Shown one piece after another: positions 32,867 through 43,141 of a stretch of DNA of 64,000 nucleotides (the stretch's first letter is position 1; every line of letters starts with the position of its first letter). A program made the position numbers and the translations under genes. Source of the DNA: Bacteroidales bacterium (lineage in GTDB: Bacteria; Bacteroidota; Bacteroidia; Bacteroidales; Marinilabiliaceae); contig QKJP01000061.1 of NCBI GenBank assembly GCA_003249255.1, forward strand, positions 1-64,000. Reading direction: 5' to 3'. The notes under the pieces are model-generated. The model saw nothing but the letters and a program-made list of their open reading frames with translations. It did no database searches and was not told the DNA's origin.

Positions 32867-35062
32867 GTGAAGTTAAGAGATGAATTATTGATGTGGTTTC
32901 TGGTCTTATCAATTGGAACTTTGGTTGTAGCCTTATCCGGTTTTTTCTGGTATTACAGTTTTGTGAATAAGCGTCAAAGTATCGATGAAAAAGTAGTTCG
33001 ACTAGAAGCTTTATTGTTAAATAAGCAAATAAGTTCCAAAGATTTTTTGTTGTCAGAAGTAGTCAATCCATCCTTTTATAGTACAGGCTTTAGTGATGTC
33101 TTAAATAAAAAGGGTACGGTAGATAAGGAAATTTTATTGTTGTTAGATGAATTAGAATCAATTTGTACAGCAAGTAGTTTGTGTCAAAATGCAGCGGAAT
33201 TAAAACAAGTAGTTTGCCAATCGGACAGTTTGTTTAATTCCTTAATAAAAGTCATCTGGAAGAGAGGATACAAAGATTATGGAATTGTAGGTTTGATGCG
33301 GCAGAATGCCCATAAACTTGAAGTTATCCCTCAAGTAGATCAAAGGTTGCTCTTGAATTTGCGGAGACGTGAGAAAGATTTTATCATTCGTCACGAGCAA
33401 GTTTACGTGACATATTTTGATGAGATAGCTCAAGAGTTACTTCAAAATGTTCAAAAAGAGACTCGGGATGATATTGTGAAAGATGAGATTGTAAACTTGT
33501 TGAATGGCTATATCCATTATTTTCATGAAATAGTTAAAATGGATTATCATACCGGAATGTATAATCATACAGGTACTATAGGTGAAATACAAGAGCTTGA
33601 AAGTTTTAGGTTTACTAGAGTTCAAGCTTTGAAGGCTGATTTGGAACTCTGGTGCTATGAATCAATGTTTAAAGTGAAGCTGCTTTTTATTGTTACTTTT
33701 CTTTTGGTTGTTATAGTCTGTATTTTATTGAGTGTTTTTTTATCAAAAAAAGTAACCAAGCCAATATCTGATCTAACTAAACATATCGAAAATATTTGTA
33801 GGGAAAATATTTTAGAAGTTCCACATTTGCCAACCAAACACTTTTCTAATGAAGTGTCTCTGCTTTATAGCCGGTTTAAAAGTCTCATTAAAGAAATTGT
33901 TCTCCATGAAAAACAGAATGAAAACTTGGTGTATCAATTAAGTGAAAGTGAACAAAAATACCGAACTATGGCCGAACGCCTGCCGCAAAGTATTTTTGAA
34001 ACAGATAGTCTCGGTCATGTCGTTTATGCCAATAAAAAATGGTGTAAAACTTTTGGCTATTCTCAAAATGACTTAAGAAAGGGTGTGTTAATACATGACC
34101 TTATAAGTAATAAAAAGCAAGTTGAAAATCATCTTTCTGAAGGTTTGGAAGTAATTGCTAGATGTAAGGACGGATCTTGGTTTGCAGGACTCTTATATAC
34201 CGATAATATCTATAATGATGATTCAGTGATCGGTCAGCGTGGATTAATCATTGATATTACTGAAAGATATCGCTATGTGAAATTGTTAAAAAATGAACGC
34301 AAGAAAGCCTTGGAAGCCGACCAGTTAAAGTCTTCTTTTTTAGCAACCATATCTCATGAAGTTCGAACACCTTTAAATAGTATAATAGGTTTTACTGCTA
34401 TTTTAAAAGGGTTGAAAAGGTTTGATGCAGACAGTGAAGTTTATTTGTCACATATCACAAGCAGTGCTAACTATTTGTTAAATGTCTTCAATGATATTGT
34501 TGACTTTTCGCGGATTCAAACTCAATCCTTAAAGCTCTCTAAGCAAGTGCTGAATACAATAAAATTGCAAAAGGATATTCAACGACTAGCTGTGGAAATG
34601 AAAAATAAAAATGCAAAAAAAGGTGTAGAGCTAGAGCTTGACTTATCTTATTTGAATATCAATGTTGTAGGCGACGAAGATAAAATATTGACTGTATTCA
34701 GGCATCTGTTGGATAATGCTTTTAAGTTTACTGAACATGGTAACGTGAGAATTAAAAATCACATCAGTGGAAATCATCTCATATTTTGTGTTGCAGATAC
34801 TGGTTGCGGAATACCTGAAGAGCAAAAGGAGACTATTTTTTTCCCGTTTCGACAGGTAGACGAGGGTTGGGATCGCCAGTTTCAGGGTATGGGTATGGGG
34901 CTTGCCTTATGTAAAGGCTTGTTAGATATTATGGATGGACAGTTGTGGCTTTATTCTATTTATGGAGGAGGATCATGTTTTTGTTTTAGCATTCCACTAT
35001 TTAAAGAGCTGGATCAAGAAGTAGAAAAAAAAAGTATTTCTTCTCATTTAGTTATGTGCTAA
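32867..35062 (+). CDS. PAS-containing membrane sensor histidine kinase
   Basis: 731 residues from GTG at 32867 (the ATG at 32857 is out of frame and soon closed). TM helix about 8-30, a periplasmic sensor region of about 240 residues with no family I recognise, a second TM (269-290), HAMP (to about 345), PAS (about 363-480), HisKA with the phosphoacceptor His497 in [11 protein letters not shown], and a HATPase domain with [14 protein letters not shown] and [10 protein letters not shown]. No receiver domain and no response regulator is adjacent, so it is an orphan kinase. Its 3' end overlaps the convergent macrodomain gene by 11 bases. Confidence 0.92.
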   Translation: MKLRDELLMWFLVLSIGTLVVALSGFFWYYSFVNKRQSIDEKVVRLEALLLNKQISSKDFLLSEVVNPSFYSTGFSDVLNKKGTVDKEILLLLDELESICTASSLCQNAAELKQVVCQSDSLFNSLIKVIWKRGYKDYGIVGLMRQNAHKLEVIPQVDQRLLLNLRRREKDFIIRHEQVYVTYFDEIAQELLQNVQKETRDDIVKDEIVNLLNGYIHYFHEIVKMDYHTGMYNHTGTIGEIQELESFRFTRVQALKADLELWCYESMFKVKLLFIVTFLLVVIVCILLSVFLSKKVTKPISDLTKHIENICRENILEVPHLPTKHFSNEVSLLYSRFKSLIKEIVLHEKQNENLVYQLSESEQKYRTMAERLPQSIFETDSLGHVVYANKKWCKTFGYSQNDLRKGVLIHDLISNKKQVENHLSEGLEVIARCKDGSWFAGLLYTDNIYNDDSVIGQRGLIIDITERYRYVKLLKNERKKALEADQLKSSFLATISHEVRTPLNSIIGFTAILKGLKRFDADSEVYLSHITSSANYLLNVFNDIVDFSRIQTQSLKLSKQVLNTIKLQKDIQRLAVEMKNKNAKKGVELELDLSYLNINVVGDEDKILTVFRHLLDNAFKFTEHGNVRIKNHISGNHLIFCVADTGCGIPEEQKETIFFPFRQVDEGWDRQFQGMGMGLALCKGLLDIMDGQLWLYSIYGGGSCFCFSIPLFKELDQEVEKKSISSHLVMC

Positions 35063-35552
35063 GTTCGTGTTGTGTGAACAGATAATTCTCAGTGTCAAAA
35101 CAGATGAAGTATACCTGCTCAATGCTCGTGTTTGATTCGAGAAACTTTTTAACAGTCGATACCGCTATTTTTGCAGCCTCTCTTTTTGGGAAGCCATAAA
35201 CACCGGTACTGATGTTTGGAAAAGCAATTGTTTTACATTTGTTTTTTAAGGCAATTTTAAGAGCGTTTTTGTAGCAGGCAGATAATTTTTCAATTTCATG
35301 GTTATTTCCGCCCGACCAAATTGGCCCTACTGTGTGGATGACGTGGTTGGAAGGTAAATTTCCTGCTCCTGTAATTACCGCTTCACCAGTTGGGCAATGT
35401 CCTATTTTTCTACATTCATTAAGGATGTCTGGTCCCCCGGCTCTATGAATCGCTCCATCAACACCTCCACCTCCTAATAAGGATGAGTTTGCGGCATTAA
35501 CAATAGCATCTACTTTTAGTGTTGTAATGTCTCCTTGAATTACCTTTATCAT
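35052..35552 (-). CDS. macrodomain protein (ADP-ribose / O-acetyl-ADP-ribose deacetylase-like)
   Basis: 166 residues forming one macrodomain of MacroD/YmdB type: [49 protein letters not shown] and [12 protein letters not shown]. Proteins of this class remove acetyl or ADP-ribosyl groups from ADP-ribose derivatives. Its ATG overlaps the stop of the ABC permease gene (ATGA at 35549-35552), so it is translated with the metal transporter operon. A link between ADP-ribose chemistry and metal uptake is suggested by position only. Confidence 0.93.
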   Translation of the reverse strand: MIKVIQGDITTLKVDAIVNAANSSLLGGGGVDGAIHRAGGPDILNECRKIGHCPTGEAVITGAGNLPSNHVIHTVGPIWSGGNNHEIEKLSACYKNALKIALKNKCKTIAFPNISTGVYGFPKREAAKIAVSTVKKFLESNTSIEQVYFICFDTENYLFTQHELST

Positions 35553-36379
35553 ATTAGGGATTTTTTACTTCTTAACGCAAGTTTACTAATGTGTAGTATA
35601 ATGTAGCAGATGGCTAAGCTAAAAATAATACTTGCACCGGTAGGAATATCTAATTTAAAAGCAATAATTAATCCTAATAGGCTGCCCACAATGCTAATCG
35701 CGATCGACCAATTGATGATTTGATTAAATTTCTTAACAAATAAATTGGCGGCCGATGGAGGGATTGTGAATAAGGAAAGTACAAGAATAATTCCCATTAC
35801 TTTTATGGATAGTACAATGGTAATTGCGATAATTGCCCCAATTACATATTTTATTTTTTGAACAGGTAATTTTGTGATTTTTGAAAATTCCGGATCAAAA
35901 GCGGTATATAAAATTGGTTCGTAAAACAAGTATAAACCAATGCCGATAATAACGGTTAAGGCAATTAGAAAGTATATTTCAGTTAGAGTCACAGTAAGTA
36001 TATCTCCAAATAAGAAAGACATCAAGTTTGGCGAATAGCCCGGGGTCAAAAAGATAAAAAGAATTCCAATAGCCATTCCTAGCGACCATAAAATAGCAAT
36101 CGCACTATCTTCTCTTAGGTAGGCTTTTTTTGAAGACCACTCAATTCCCACGGCCGAAAGTACTGCAAAAATTACTGCGCCAACTATCGGTGGAAAACCG
36201 TAGTAATATGCGATGCCCATTCCGCCAAATGATGCATGCGTTATGCCTCCGCTAATAAACACAGATCGTCGGGCCACAATGTAAGCACCAACAATGCTGG
36301 CAATAACCGAAGTTAAAATAGCCGCAATAAGCGCATTTTGAGCAAATGAGTAATTTAAAAAATCCAATAATTCATTCAT
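35549..36379 (-). CDS. znuB: zinc/manganese-type ABC transporter permease
   Basis: 276 residues with eight or nine hydrophobic helices and the ABC-3 (ZnuB/MntB) family signatures [21 protein letters not shown] near residue 40 and [20 protein letters not shown] near 195. It forms the inner-membrane channel with the ATPase encoded two bases upstream. The metal, zinc or manganese, cannot be fixed from the permease; the His-rich loop of the binding protein favours zinc. Confidence 0.9.
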   Translation of the reverse strand: MNELLDFLNYSFAQNALIAAILTSVIASIVGAYIVARRSVFISGGITHASFGGMGIAYYYGFPPIVGAVIFAVLSAVGIEWSSKKAYLREDSAIAILWSLGMAIGILFIFLTPGYSPNLMSFLFGDILTVTLTEIYFLIALTVIIGIGLYLFYEPILYTAFDPEFSKITKLPVQKIKYVIGAIIAITIVLSIKVMGIILVLSLFTIPPSAANLFVKKFNQIINWSIAISIVGSLLGLIIAFKLDIPTGASIIFSLAICYIILHISKLALRSKKSLI

Positions 36380-36381
36380 AA

Positions 36382-37113
36382 CTAATGATTCTTCAATACA
36401 CGATGTGGTATTATACCATGAGAAATAATTTCAATAGGGCAATTGTAAGATTCAAGGATTTCATTGGTTATGGTATTGGCTTTGTGATGGTGTAGGCTTC
36501 CATTGACACATGCTATTGTTTTTACCAGAGAAGAGATTGTTCCAACGTCATGAGATACCAATATAATCGCCATGTTTTGGTTGAGTTCATGGAGTAATTT
36601 ATAGAGATCTTGTTCGAATGCTTTATCTACATAAGTATTGGGTTCATCCAGAATTAGAAGGTTGGGTTGGCTCATTAAAGCTCTGCATAATAAAACCCGC
36701 TGCATTTGTCCTCCCGAAAGCTCACCAATTGGTTGATTGGTTTTTTCTGTCAATCCTACAAATTCAATTAATTCTTTGCATTTGGTTTTGTTAGTTTTAG
36801 TGGCTTTTTTCCACCACGAATTTGTTGTGAAACGACCGGATAGGATTACCTCTTCTACTGTAATTGGAAACTTTTTGTCAATATCCAACACTTGAGGTAA
36901 ATAACCAATGTTTAATTTAGGGTGTTTTTTTATTTCTCCTGAAGTTGGATTAATTAATTCAAGAATGAGTTTGAGGAGAGTAGTTTTACCACCTCCATTG
37001 GGTCCTATTATTCCTATGAAATCATTCGTTGAAACACTGAGATTAATATTTCTTAAAACCGTTTGTTTTTCATAGGCGGCAGAAATATTTTTCAGTTCTA
37101 ATAAGTTGTTCAT
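36382..37113 (-). CDS. znuC: zinc/manganese-type ABC transporter ATP-binding protein
   Basis: 243 residues from the ATG at 37113 (MNNLLELKNI); the upstream in-frame codons overlap the preceding gene and are unlikely. Walker A is GPNGGGKTTLL, the ABC signature is LSGGQMQRV and Walker B is LLILDEP followed by a His switch in LVSHD. It energises the metal uptake system. It starts one base after the stop of the binding-protein gene and ends two bases before the permease, a tight operon. Confidence 0.92.
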   Translation of the reverse strand: MNNLLELKNISAAYEKQTVLRNINLSVSTNDFIGIIGPNGGGKTTLLKLILELINPTSGEIKKHPKLNIGYLPQVLDIDKKFPITVEEVILSGRFTTNSWWKKATKTNKTKCKELIEFVGLTEKTNQPIGELSGGQMQRVLLCRALMSQPNLLILDEPNTYVDKAFEQDLYKLLHELNQNMAIILVSHDVGTISSLVKTIACVNGSLHHHKANTITNEILESYNCPIEIISHGIIPHRVLKNH

Positions 37114-37114
37114 T

Positions 37115-37981
37115 TTAGTCGTTTTCCAAGTGAGCAATGAATTGATTCATTTCTTCAAGCCAGTTTTCAGATAGCGGGTTAACTTGAATAATTTTTGCTC
37201 CTATTTCTTCAGCTATTACTTCCGCATTGCTGATATCAAACTCCTTTTGGATGAAAATAGTTTTAATGTTTTTTTCTTTTGCTAACTGAATCGTTTTCTT
37301 TAGTGCTGCCGGGGTTGGTTTTTTGCCTTCAAATTCAATACTAAGTTGAGTAAAACCATAGTCTCTGGCAAAATAACTGTATGCCGGATGGAAAATCATA
37401 AAATGCAAATCCGGATTTTTATCATGGAGTGCGATGCATCTATTGTCAAGGGCTTCAATTTGATGGATGAAGTCATGAAAGTTTGCATTAATAAAATCTT
37501 TGTTATTCGGATAGGTATTGAGTAGTTCCTCTTTTAGAGCATCAAGCATCGTTAGTACTTGTTTTGGCGAAGTCCAAATGTGAGGATCAATATCTCCATT
37601 ACATGAATGTTCCTGGTCCTCGTGGTGATGGTTGTTAATAACCTTGATGTATTTTGATTGATTAATCCAAGTGATTTTGTTGTTAATCGAAACGATTTTG
37701 TCATGCCAAACTTTTTCGAAGTTGAGGTGACCAACCTTAACATATAGTTTACTTTTTGCTAAGTTTTTTAATTGCTCTGGTGACGGTGCATAAGTTGCAT
37801 GGTTTGCACCTGATGGAATCATAACATTTATTGGAATAGAATCGCCCAGCAATTGCTCAATGAAAAACTTTTGAGGTTCAATTGAAACAGTTATTTCATC
37901 CAATTTTTCGGCAGGATGATTTTGACATGAAACAATCAGCATTGAAAGTGAGATGAGAAACGCGTATTTAAAATAACTCAT
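37115..37981 (-). CDS. znuA: metal ABC transporter substrate-binding lipoprotein
   Basis: 288 residues from the ATG at 37981, chosen because it gives a signal peptide with lipobox LIVSC directly after a basic start; longer in-frame starts would bury it. Cluster A-I metal-binding family: metal ligands are expected in SGANHATYAPSP, in DPHIWTSPK and in FHPAYSYFARDYG. Between them lies a His/acid loop (NNHHHEDQEHSC) typical of zinc-specific ZnuA/AdcA proteins. It captures metal in the periplasm. A minus-strand TTG-N20-TACCTTTA promoter-like pair lies just upstream (about 38044-38074). Confidence 0.9.
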   Translation of the reverse strand: MSYFKYAFLISLSMLIVSCQNHPAEKLDEITVSIEPQKFFIEQLLGDSIPINVMIPSGANHATYAPSPEQLKNLAKSKLYVKVGHLNFEKVWHDKIVSINNKITWINQSKYIKVINNHHHEDQEHSCNGDIDPHIWTSPKQVLTMLDALKEELLNTYPNNKDFINANFHDFIHQIEALDNRCIALHDKNPDLHFMIFHPAYSYFARDYGFTQLSIEFEGKKPTPAALKKTIQLAKEKNIKTIFIQKEFDISNAEVIAEEIGAKIIQVNPLSENWLEEMNQFIAHLEND

Positions 37982-38215
37982 TTCAGTATTGCTTAAGGCC
38001 TTAATATATAACATTGAATTAAATGTATTCATGTGTAAAAATTTATGTAAAGGTAAGATATCGCTGACTGTTTTGCAATGAGGATGTTTTATTAACAATC
38101 AAGTTGAAAAAGAGTTTTTAAAGCCCGGTTTGTGAGTCGAGCTAAAAAATAACTGTTTTATGAAATGCTAGAGGTGCTTCTAAAATTAAGACCATGTAAC
38201 CCTAAGAGTTGGTTG

Positions 38216-39067
38216 TTAGGAAATCATCTCAAATTGTTCGAAAACTTCGTTGATGTAGGTTTTTGTTACCGGAATCTCTACAACGGGTGAGGTGTCCAGT
38301 TTTATTTTAAATCCGGATTTACCCCTTTCAATCAATTTTACTTTTGAAAAGTTTACCATGTATGAACGGTGGCAGCGGATAATATTTTGATTTTTAAGTT
38401 GTTTGTCCAGCTTTTTTAAAGTGTTTCGGAGTAGAAATTTAGAGTGTTTCTGGTGGTCGTTATAATAAATGGTTACATAATTTTCAGCTCCCTTTAAGTA
38501 AAGAAGGTCTTCTTTTTTGAGAGTTAAGCGCATCGTCCCTTTTTCATCTTTAAAGATGATCATTCCTGATTGCGAATATTCAGGTTCTTCTCCTTCTAAG
38601 ATTCTTTCAAGGCGTTTGTTCTTATCTCGCCACGAAAAATAGAGCCAGGTCGTTGCATAAGGTATCAATAATACTAAGGATGTATTAATCATTGATGCTT
38701 TAAAGACAACGCCAAATTCGCGAGGATCATCAAGGATAATGAATTCATAAAGGGTGTAGAATTGAGACATGCTTATGATCTCAATCAGTATCCATAGTAA
38801 ATATTGACCAAGAGAAAGGCGTCTTTTGCCTTTTTTGGTAATCTGATACATGATGATGCGGCTGATGACAACCACCAAAACTCCTGTTAAGATGATCAGG
38901 CTGGAGTAGAATAAAAATTCCAGTTTAGAAACATTAAACCAGTTATCTGCACCAAATGGGGAATAGATGTTAATAAAAACCAATGCAAAAGAAGCCGTAA
39001 AAAGGATCAAGCGAACGATGTTGCTTCTTTCAACTAGGTATGAAGGTATTTTTTGGCTAAAATCCAT
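38216..39067 (-). CDS. membrane-bound LytTR-type transcriptional regulator
   Basis: 283 residues with four hydrophobic helices (about 15-150) and a C-terminal LytTR DNA-binding domain (about 170-280) with LLYLKGAENYVTIYY, RNTLKKLDKQL, IRCHRSYMVNFSKV and IPVTKTY. This is a one-component arrangement: no receiver domain, so signal sensing is probably by the membrane part. Targets unknown. The 640-base gap upstream may contain its binding sites (LytTR regulators often regulate themselves). Confidence 0.9.
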   Translation of the reverse strand: MDFSQKIPSYLVERSNIVRLILFTASFALVFINIYSPFGADNWFNVSKLEFLFYSSLIILTGVLVVVISRIIMYQITKKGKRRLSLGQYLLWILIEIISMSQFYTLYEFIILDDPREFGVVFKASMINTSLVLLIPYATTWLYFSWRDKNKRLERILEGEEPEYSQSGMIIFKDEKGTMRLTLKKEDLLYLKGAENYVTIYYNDHQKHSKFLLRNTLKKLDKQLKNQNIIRCHRSYMVNFSKVKLIERGKSGFKIKLDTSPVVEIPVTKTYINEVFEQFEMIS

Positions 39068-39426
39068 TGGGTTTAATTTGAATGATAAAAATAAAAAGAT
39101 TGTTTTAAATAGCCTTAGGTTTGAGGAAATAAATTTATAGGGTGGTGTTTTAGTCCCGAAATGGATAATTTCATCCCTAAATGTTGCATTTAACCCCTAA
39201 AGGCTTGCAAATGTCACTTAAAGTTGTGTAGCATATAAATCTTGTGTTTGTTTGTACACGGAAATCAAAAACGAAACAGGTGAATGTGAATGAGCTCACA
39301 TTTGTGAATCCAAAATAATGATTAGATCAAAAGAAGAATTTCTTCTTATTCTATAAAAATATTAATCAAGTTGACGAGAAAGAGAGATCAAACCGTTGCT
39401 TTTTACAGATTAATAAAACGACCAAA

Positions 39427-39465
39427 TAAAAAAGGCGTTGACTTAACGAAGTCGACGCCTTTTTT
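39427..39465. terminator. orphan strong bidirectional terminator
   Basis: Stem about AAAAAAGGCGTTGAC / GTCGACGCCTTTTTT (one G-T pair) with loop TTAACGAA, and T-runs on both strands. No annotated gene ends here: tkt stops 240 bases away and has its own terminator. Confidence 0.85.
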
Positions 39466-39647
39466 GATTTTTTGCAATCTATCAGATGGAAAAAATAAGG
39501 GGCTCACATAGATGACTTTTGTTGTAAATTCAATACTTGATGGCATTTCACTGAAGAGTTTAATTCGATCGTAATCACGATGAAATATGGCGTTGTTTTA
39601 ATGCTCTAAAGTTTATTTGGGTTTAGTCGTAAAGGTCAAGAGAAGCA

Positions 39648-39682
39648 TAAAAAAAGCCACTAACGAACATGCTAGTGGCTTT
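39648..39682 (-). terminator. tkt terminator
   Basis: Perfect 10-bp stem AAAGCCACTA / TAGTGGCTTT with an A-run on its left, giving a T-run for minus-strand transcripts, 24 bases after the tkt stop. Confidence 0.85.
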
Positions 39683-39705
39683 GTAATATCGATTAAAACT
39701 ATTTC

Positions 39706-41727
39706 TTAAATAAGAGCTCTCACTTGATTGTATACGTTTTCAGCCGTAAAGCCAAACTCTTCGTCAAGTTTAGTGTAAGGAGCAGAATAACCAAAATGAT
39801 CTAATCCCCATACGGTTCCGTTAGATCCAACCAAACCTTCTAAGGTTACGGGTAGACCGGCTGTTAAACCAAATTTAGGAATGTCTACCGGAATAACTTC
39901 TTCTTTATAATCAGCATCCTGATTTTGGAATAAACCTTCTGAAATAACAGATACAATTTGAACCTTAATGCCGTCCCTCTCGCGAAGTAATTTTGCCCCA
40001 TCTGCTAAGGTTCCAACTTCAGAACCGGAAGCAACTAATATAACATCAGGATTTTCGCTGTCTTTTTCTACAATGTATGCACCTTTTTCTGCTTGTAAGG
40101 CTGTCTCGTAAGTACTACCCGGTAAGTTAGGGATGTTCTGACGCGATAAAATTAAAGCAGTTGGTGTTTTTGAGTTTTCTAAAGCCATTTTCCAGGCAAC
40201 AGTACTTTCGTTTACATCAGCCGGACGAACCACTAACATACTGTTGTCTCCGCTATGGTTCTTAAGTTTTTCTAATAGACGAATCTGAGCTTCTTGTTCG
40301 ATTGGCTGGTGAGTAGGTCCATCTTCTCCAACGCGGAATGCATCGTGAGTCCATACATATTTAACCGGTAATTCCATTAAAGCAGCCATACGTACAGCAG
40401 GCTTCATGTAATCAGAGAAGACGAAGAAAGTACCGCATACCGGAATTACACCACCATGTAGTGCCATCCCATTAGCAATAGCACCCATTGTTAATTCTGC
40501 TACGCCGGCTTGTAAGAATGCACCAGAGAAATTATTTTTTGTGAACGCCGTTGTTTTGTTAAGGAAACCGTCTGTTTTATCAGAATTTGCTAAATCTGCA
40601 GACATCACAATCATGTTTTCTACTTTCTCTGCAAAATGGCCTAATACCGTAGCAGAAGCTCCGCGGGTTGCAGCTCCGGCTTTTTGTTCGATCGAAGCAA
40701 AATCGATTGCAGGAATCTCGTTAGCAATGAATTTTGCAAGTTTAGCTGCTAATTCAGGATTTGCTTTTTCCCATTCTGCTTGTTCTGCTTTTTTCTTTGC
40801 TACAACTGCTGCCTTAGCTTTATGAGCTTCTTCATAGGCAGCTTTTACGTCATCGAAAATCGTGAAAGGAGCCTCCGGATTACCACCAAGGTTTTTGACG
40901 GTTTGAGCAATTGACGCTCCGGCAGCACTTAAAGGCTGACCATGTGTGCTTACTTTCTTTTCGAATGAATCGCCATTTTCTGCAACAGCACCAAGACCCA
41001 TCACTGTTTTACCAATAATTAAGAATGGTTTTTCTGTTTGAGAAATTGCAGCATCTAAAGCTTTGCGTATTTCATCGTGATTGTTTCCGTTGATGGTCAT
41101 TACTTCCCATCCCCACGATTCGTATTTTTTTGCGGTGTCTTCTACAGTTACAGCATTTGTTTCTGTAGAAAGTTGGATGTCGTTTGAGTCAAAGAACATC
41201 ACCAAATTACCAAGACCTAGGTGACCGGCAATACGACCTGCTCCTTGTGAGATTTCTTCTTGAATACCACCATCTGAAATAAAAGTGAAGATGTTGTGGC
41301 TCATCCAGTTTCCAAAGCGCGCAACAAGAAAACGTTCGGCAATAGCAGCTCCCACAGCCATCGTATGACCTTGTCCTAAAGGACCGGATGTGTTTTCTAC
41401 ACCTCTTTCAAAATCTACTTCAGGGTGACCCGGAGTAGGACTACCCCATTGTCTGAAGTTTTCAAGATCTTCCATTGAATAAGATCCTGTTAAAGCCAAT
41501 GCCGAATATAACATTGGAGACATGTGTCCCGGATCAAGGAAGAAACGATCACGGTTGAACCAAGTACGGTCACTTGGATCGTAGTTTAGGTACTCTGAGA
41601 ATAACACATGGATAAAGTCTGCTCCGCCCATGGCACCCCCGGGGTGACCTGATTTTGCTTTTTCTACCATCGAGGCTGATAAAATACGAATATTATCTGC
41701 AGCCTTTTGTGAGATGTTCTTGTTCAT
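39706..41727 (-). CDS. tkt: transketolase
   Basis: 673 residues from the ATG at 41727 (MNKNISQKAADN). The frame is open to 41832, but the upstream part overlaps the promoter box at 41809-41817, so the shorter start is preferred. Features of thiamine-diphosphate transketolase: KSGHPGGAMGGADF, GPLGQGHTMAVG, the ThDP motif ISDGGIQEEI ... SND, and DAFRVGEDGPTHQPIEQ in the pyrimidine domain. It moves two-carbon units between sugar phosphates and yields erythrose 4-phosphate, the substrate upstream of PdxB, whose gene is transcribed divergently next door. Confidence 0.96.
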   Translation of the reverse strand: MNKNISQKAADNIRILSASMVEKAKSGHPGGAMGGADFIHVLFSEYLNYDPSDRTWFNRDRFFLDPGHMSPMLYSALALTGSYSMEDLENFRQWGSPTPGHPEVDFERGVENTSGPLGQGHTMAVGAAIAERFLVARFGNWMSHNIFTFISDGGIQEEISQGAGRIAGHLGLGNLVMFFDSNDIQLSTETNAVTVEDTAKKYESWGWEVMTINGNNHDEIRKALDAAISQTEKPFLIIGKTVMGLGAVAENGDSFEKKVSTHGQPLSAAGASIAQTVKNLGGNPEAPFTIFDDVKAAYEEAHKAKAAVVAKKKAEQAEWEKANPELAAKLAKFIANEIPAIDFASIEQKAGAATRGASATVLGHFAEKVENMIVMSADLANSDKTDGFLNKTTAFTKNNFSGAFLQAGVAELTMGAIANGMALHGGVIPVCGTFFVFSDYMKPAVRMAALMELPVKYVWTHDAFRVGEDGPTHQPIEQEAQIRLLEKLKNHSGDNSMLVVRPADVNESTVAWKMALENSKTPTALILSRQNIPNLPGSTYETALQAEKGAYIVEKDSENPDVILVASGSEVGTLADGAKLLRERDGIKVQIVSVISEGLFQNQDADYKEEVIPVDIPKFGLTAGLPVTLEGLVGSNGTVWGLDHFGYSAPYTKLDEEFGFTAENVYNQVRALI

Positions 41728-41808
41728 TACACTTTTAAAATTAATTGAAACCGAGTCGTTTAGTGGTTTGAAACCTGAGCGTCGGTATTTGCTTCTTCTA
41801 ACTTTGGC

Positions 41809-41817
41809 GCAAAAGTA
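41809..41817 (-). promoter_or_regulatory. tkt promoter -7 box TACTTTTGC
   Basis: Minus-strand TACTTTTGC is a full TAnnTTTGC match about 80 bases before the chosen ATG. It places the transcription start inside the longer open frame and so decides the start codon. Confidence 0.6.
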
Positions 41818-41952
41818 CGTTTTTTTATCCACGGATTAAATTTTATTTGATCTAATCCACTGATTTATTCAAAAATAATCTTAATAAAGACAGCTTTTAA
41901 CTGTATGTAATTACATAGGAGACTTGTATGTCTTTATTCGATTTTAAATCTT

Positions 41953-41960
41953 TAACTTTG
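41953..41960 (+). promoter_or_regulatory. pdxB promoter -7 box TAACTTTG
   Basis: TAACTTTG lies 40 bases before the pdxB ATG; no clear -33 TTG is seen. Confidence 0.5.
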
Positions 41961-42000
41961 GCGCTCTTTTAAAACATCTTAATTTATATAAAGTTTAGTA

Positions 42001-43134
42001 ATGAGGATTATTGCAGATAATAAAATTCCTTTTTTAAAAGGTGTTTTTGAAAATGTGGCTGAAATCGAGTATGAGGACGGAGCCAAAATTTCAAAAGGTC
42101 TTGTTCGATCTGCGGATGCCATCGTAACGAGAACCAGAACAAAATGCAATCAGCAATTACTAGAAGGTTCTTCAGTGAAGTTTATTGCATCCGCAACCAT
42201 TGGGTTTGATCATATTGATGTTGATTATTGTCGTCAAAAGAATATTGAATGGACCAATGCACCGGGTTGTAATGCAGGTTCAGTGGAGCAATATGTGGCC
42301 TCAGTCTTTAGTGCTTTGATATTAGAGAAAAAGAAGATCTTAAAAGGAAAAAAAATTGCTGTTGTTGGTGTTGGAAATGTAGGGAAAAAAGTTTCCTCTT
42401 TGGCGCATAAATTAGGAATGAAAGTTTATGAAGTAGATCCGCCAAGAGCCAGAGTAGAAGGAGAAGACGGTTTTTACAATTTAGAAAATATCGTTTCTGA
42501 GATCGATATCGTTTCTTTTCATACTCCATTAAATCGAGAAGGATTAGATAACACATTTCATTTATGCGATGCTAAGCTACTTTCACGAATGAAGGAAGAT
42601 GTGATTATTATTAATACTTGTCGAGGTGAAGTGATTGATAGTGTTGCTTTAAAGTCTTCTCTGCAAAAGGATAAGAAGCGATTGGCTGCAATTGATGTCT
42701 GGGAAAATGAACCCCATATAGACTTGGAATTGCTTCAGCAGGTTTGGATGGCTACTCCTCACATTGCAGGTTATTCTCAGGATGGAAAGGCGAATGGTAC
42801 AATGATGAGTGTACAGGCCATTAGTCAAAAGTTTGATTTAGGATTGGATGATTGGAAGCCGACTGATATTCCTCAGCCTCCGAATTCAGAAATTCTATTG
42901 GATTGCAAGGGATTAACTGATGAAGAAATTCAGGCTAAAGCATGTTGGCATACATACAACATTTGGGAAGATGTTGAGCGTTTAAGAAAAAAACCTGAGC
43001 ATTTTGAAAAACAAAGAGGCGATTATCCTGTTAGAAGAGAGTTCGTAGCTTTCACTGTGAAGCTACAGAATGCATCAGATCAGCAATTGGATTTGGTGAA
43101 AGAATTAGGGTTTAAGAATGTGCAAATTATATAA
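42001..43134 (+). CDS. pdxB: erythronate-4-phosphate dehydrogenase
   Basis: PdxB oxidises 4-phosphoerythronate in the DXP-dependent pyridoxal phosphate pathway. 377 residues with the D-isomer 2-hydroxyacid dehydrogenase fold: the N-terminal MRIIADNKIPFLKG, SATIGFDHIDVDYC, the NAD motif VVGVGNVGKKVSSLAHKLG and the VINTCRGEVID/ATPHIAGYS catalytic segments, plus the PdxB-specific C-terminal dimerisation region. It is followed after seven bases by gnd, so both are cotranscribed; tkt is divergent. Together they tie erythrose 4-phosphate production to PLP synthesis. Confidence 0.95.
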   Translation: MRIIADNKIPFLKGVFENVAEIEYEDGAKISKGLVRSADAIVTRTRTKCNQQLLEGSSVKFIASATIGFDHIDVDYCRQKNIEWTNAPGCNAGSVEQYVASVFSALILEKKKILKGKKIAVVGVGNVGKKVSSLAHKLGMKVYEVDPPRARVEGEDGFYNLENIVSEIDIVSFHTPLNREGLDNTFHLCDAKLLSRMKEDVIIINTCRGEVIDSVALKSSLQKDKKRLAAIDVWENEPHIDLELLQQVWMATPHIAGYSQDGKANGTMMSVQAISQKFDLGLDDWKPTDIPQPPNSEILLDCKGLTDEEIQAKACWHTYNIWEDVERLRKKPEHFEKQRGDYPVRREFVAFTVKLQNASDQQLDLVKELGFKNVQII

Positions 43135-43141
43135 TTAGGAT

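Larger units (their letters stand above)
39068..39705. other. 638-base gene-free region with two strong hairpins
   Basis: Between divergent-side ends of the LytTR gene (starts at 39067, minus) and tkt (ends at 39706, minus). It contains a perfect 17-base palindrome AAGAAGAA-T-TTCTTCTT (39331-39347), an orphan bidirectional terminator (39427-39465) with no known gene in front of it, and the tkt terminator (39648-39682). No ORF of substance is seen. A small RNA ending at 39465 is possible. Confidence 0.5.

Noticed and set aside
41728-41832. N-terminal extension of transketolase
   Set aside because: The region carries the promoter box and codes for a non-conserved basic stretch; MNKNIS at 41727 fits the family start.
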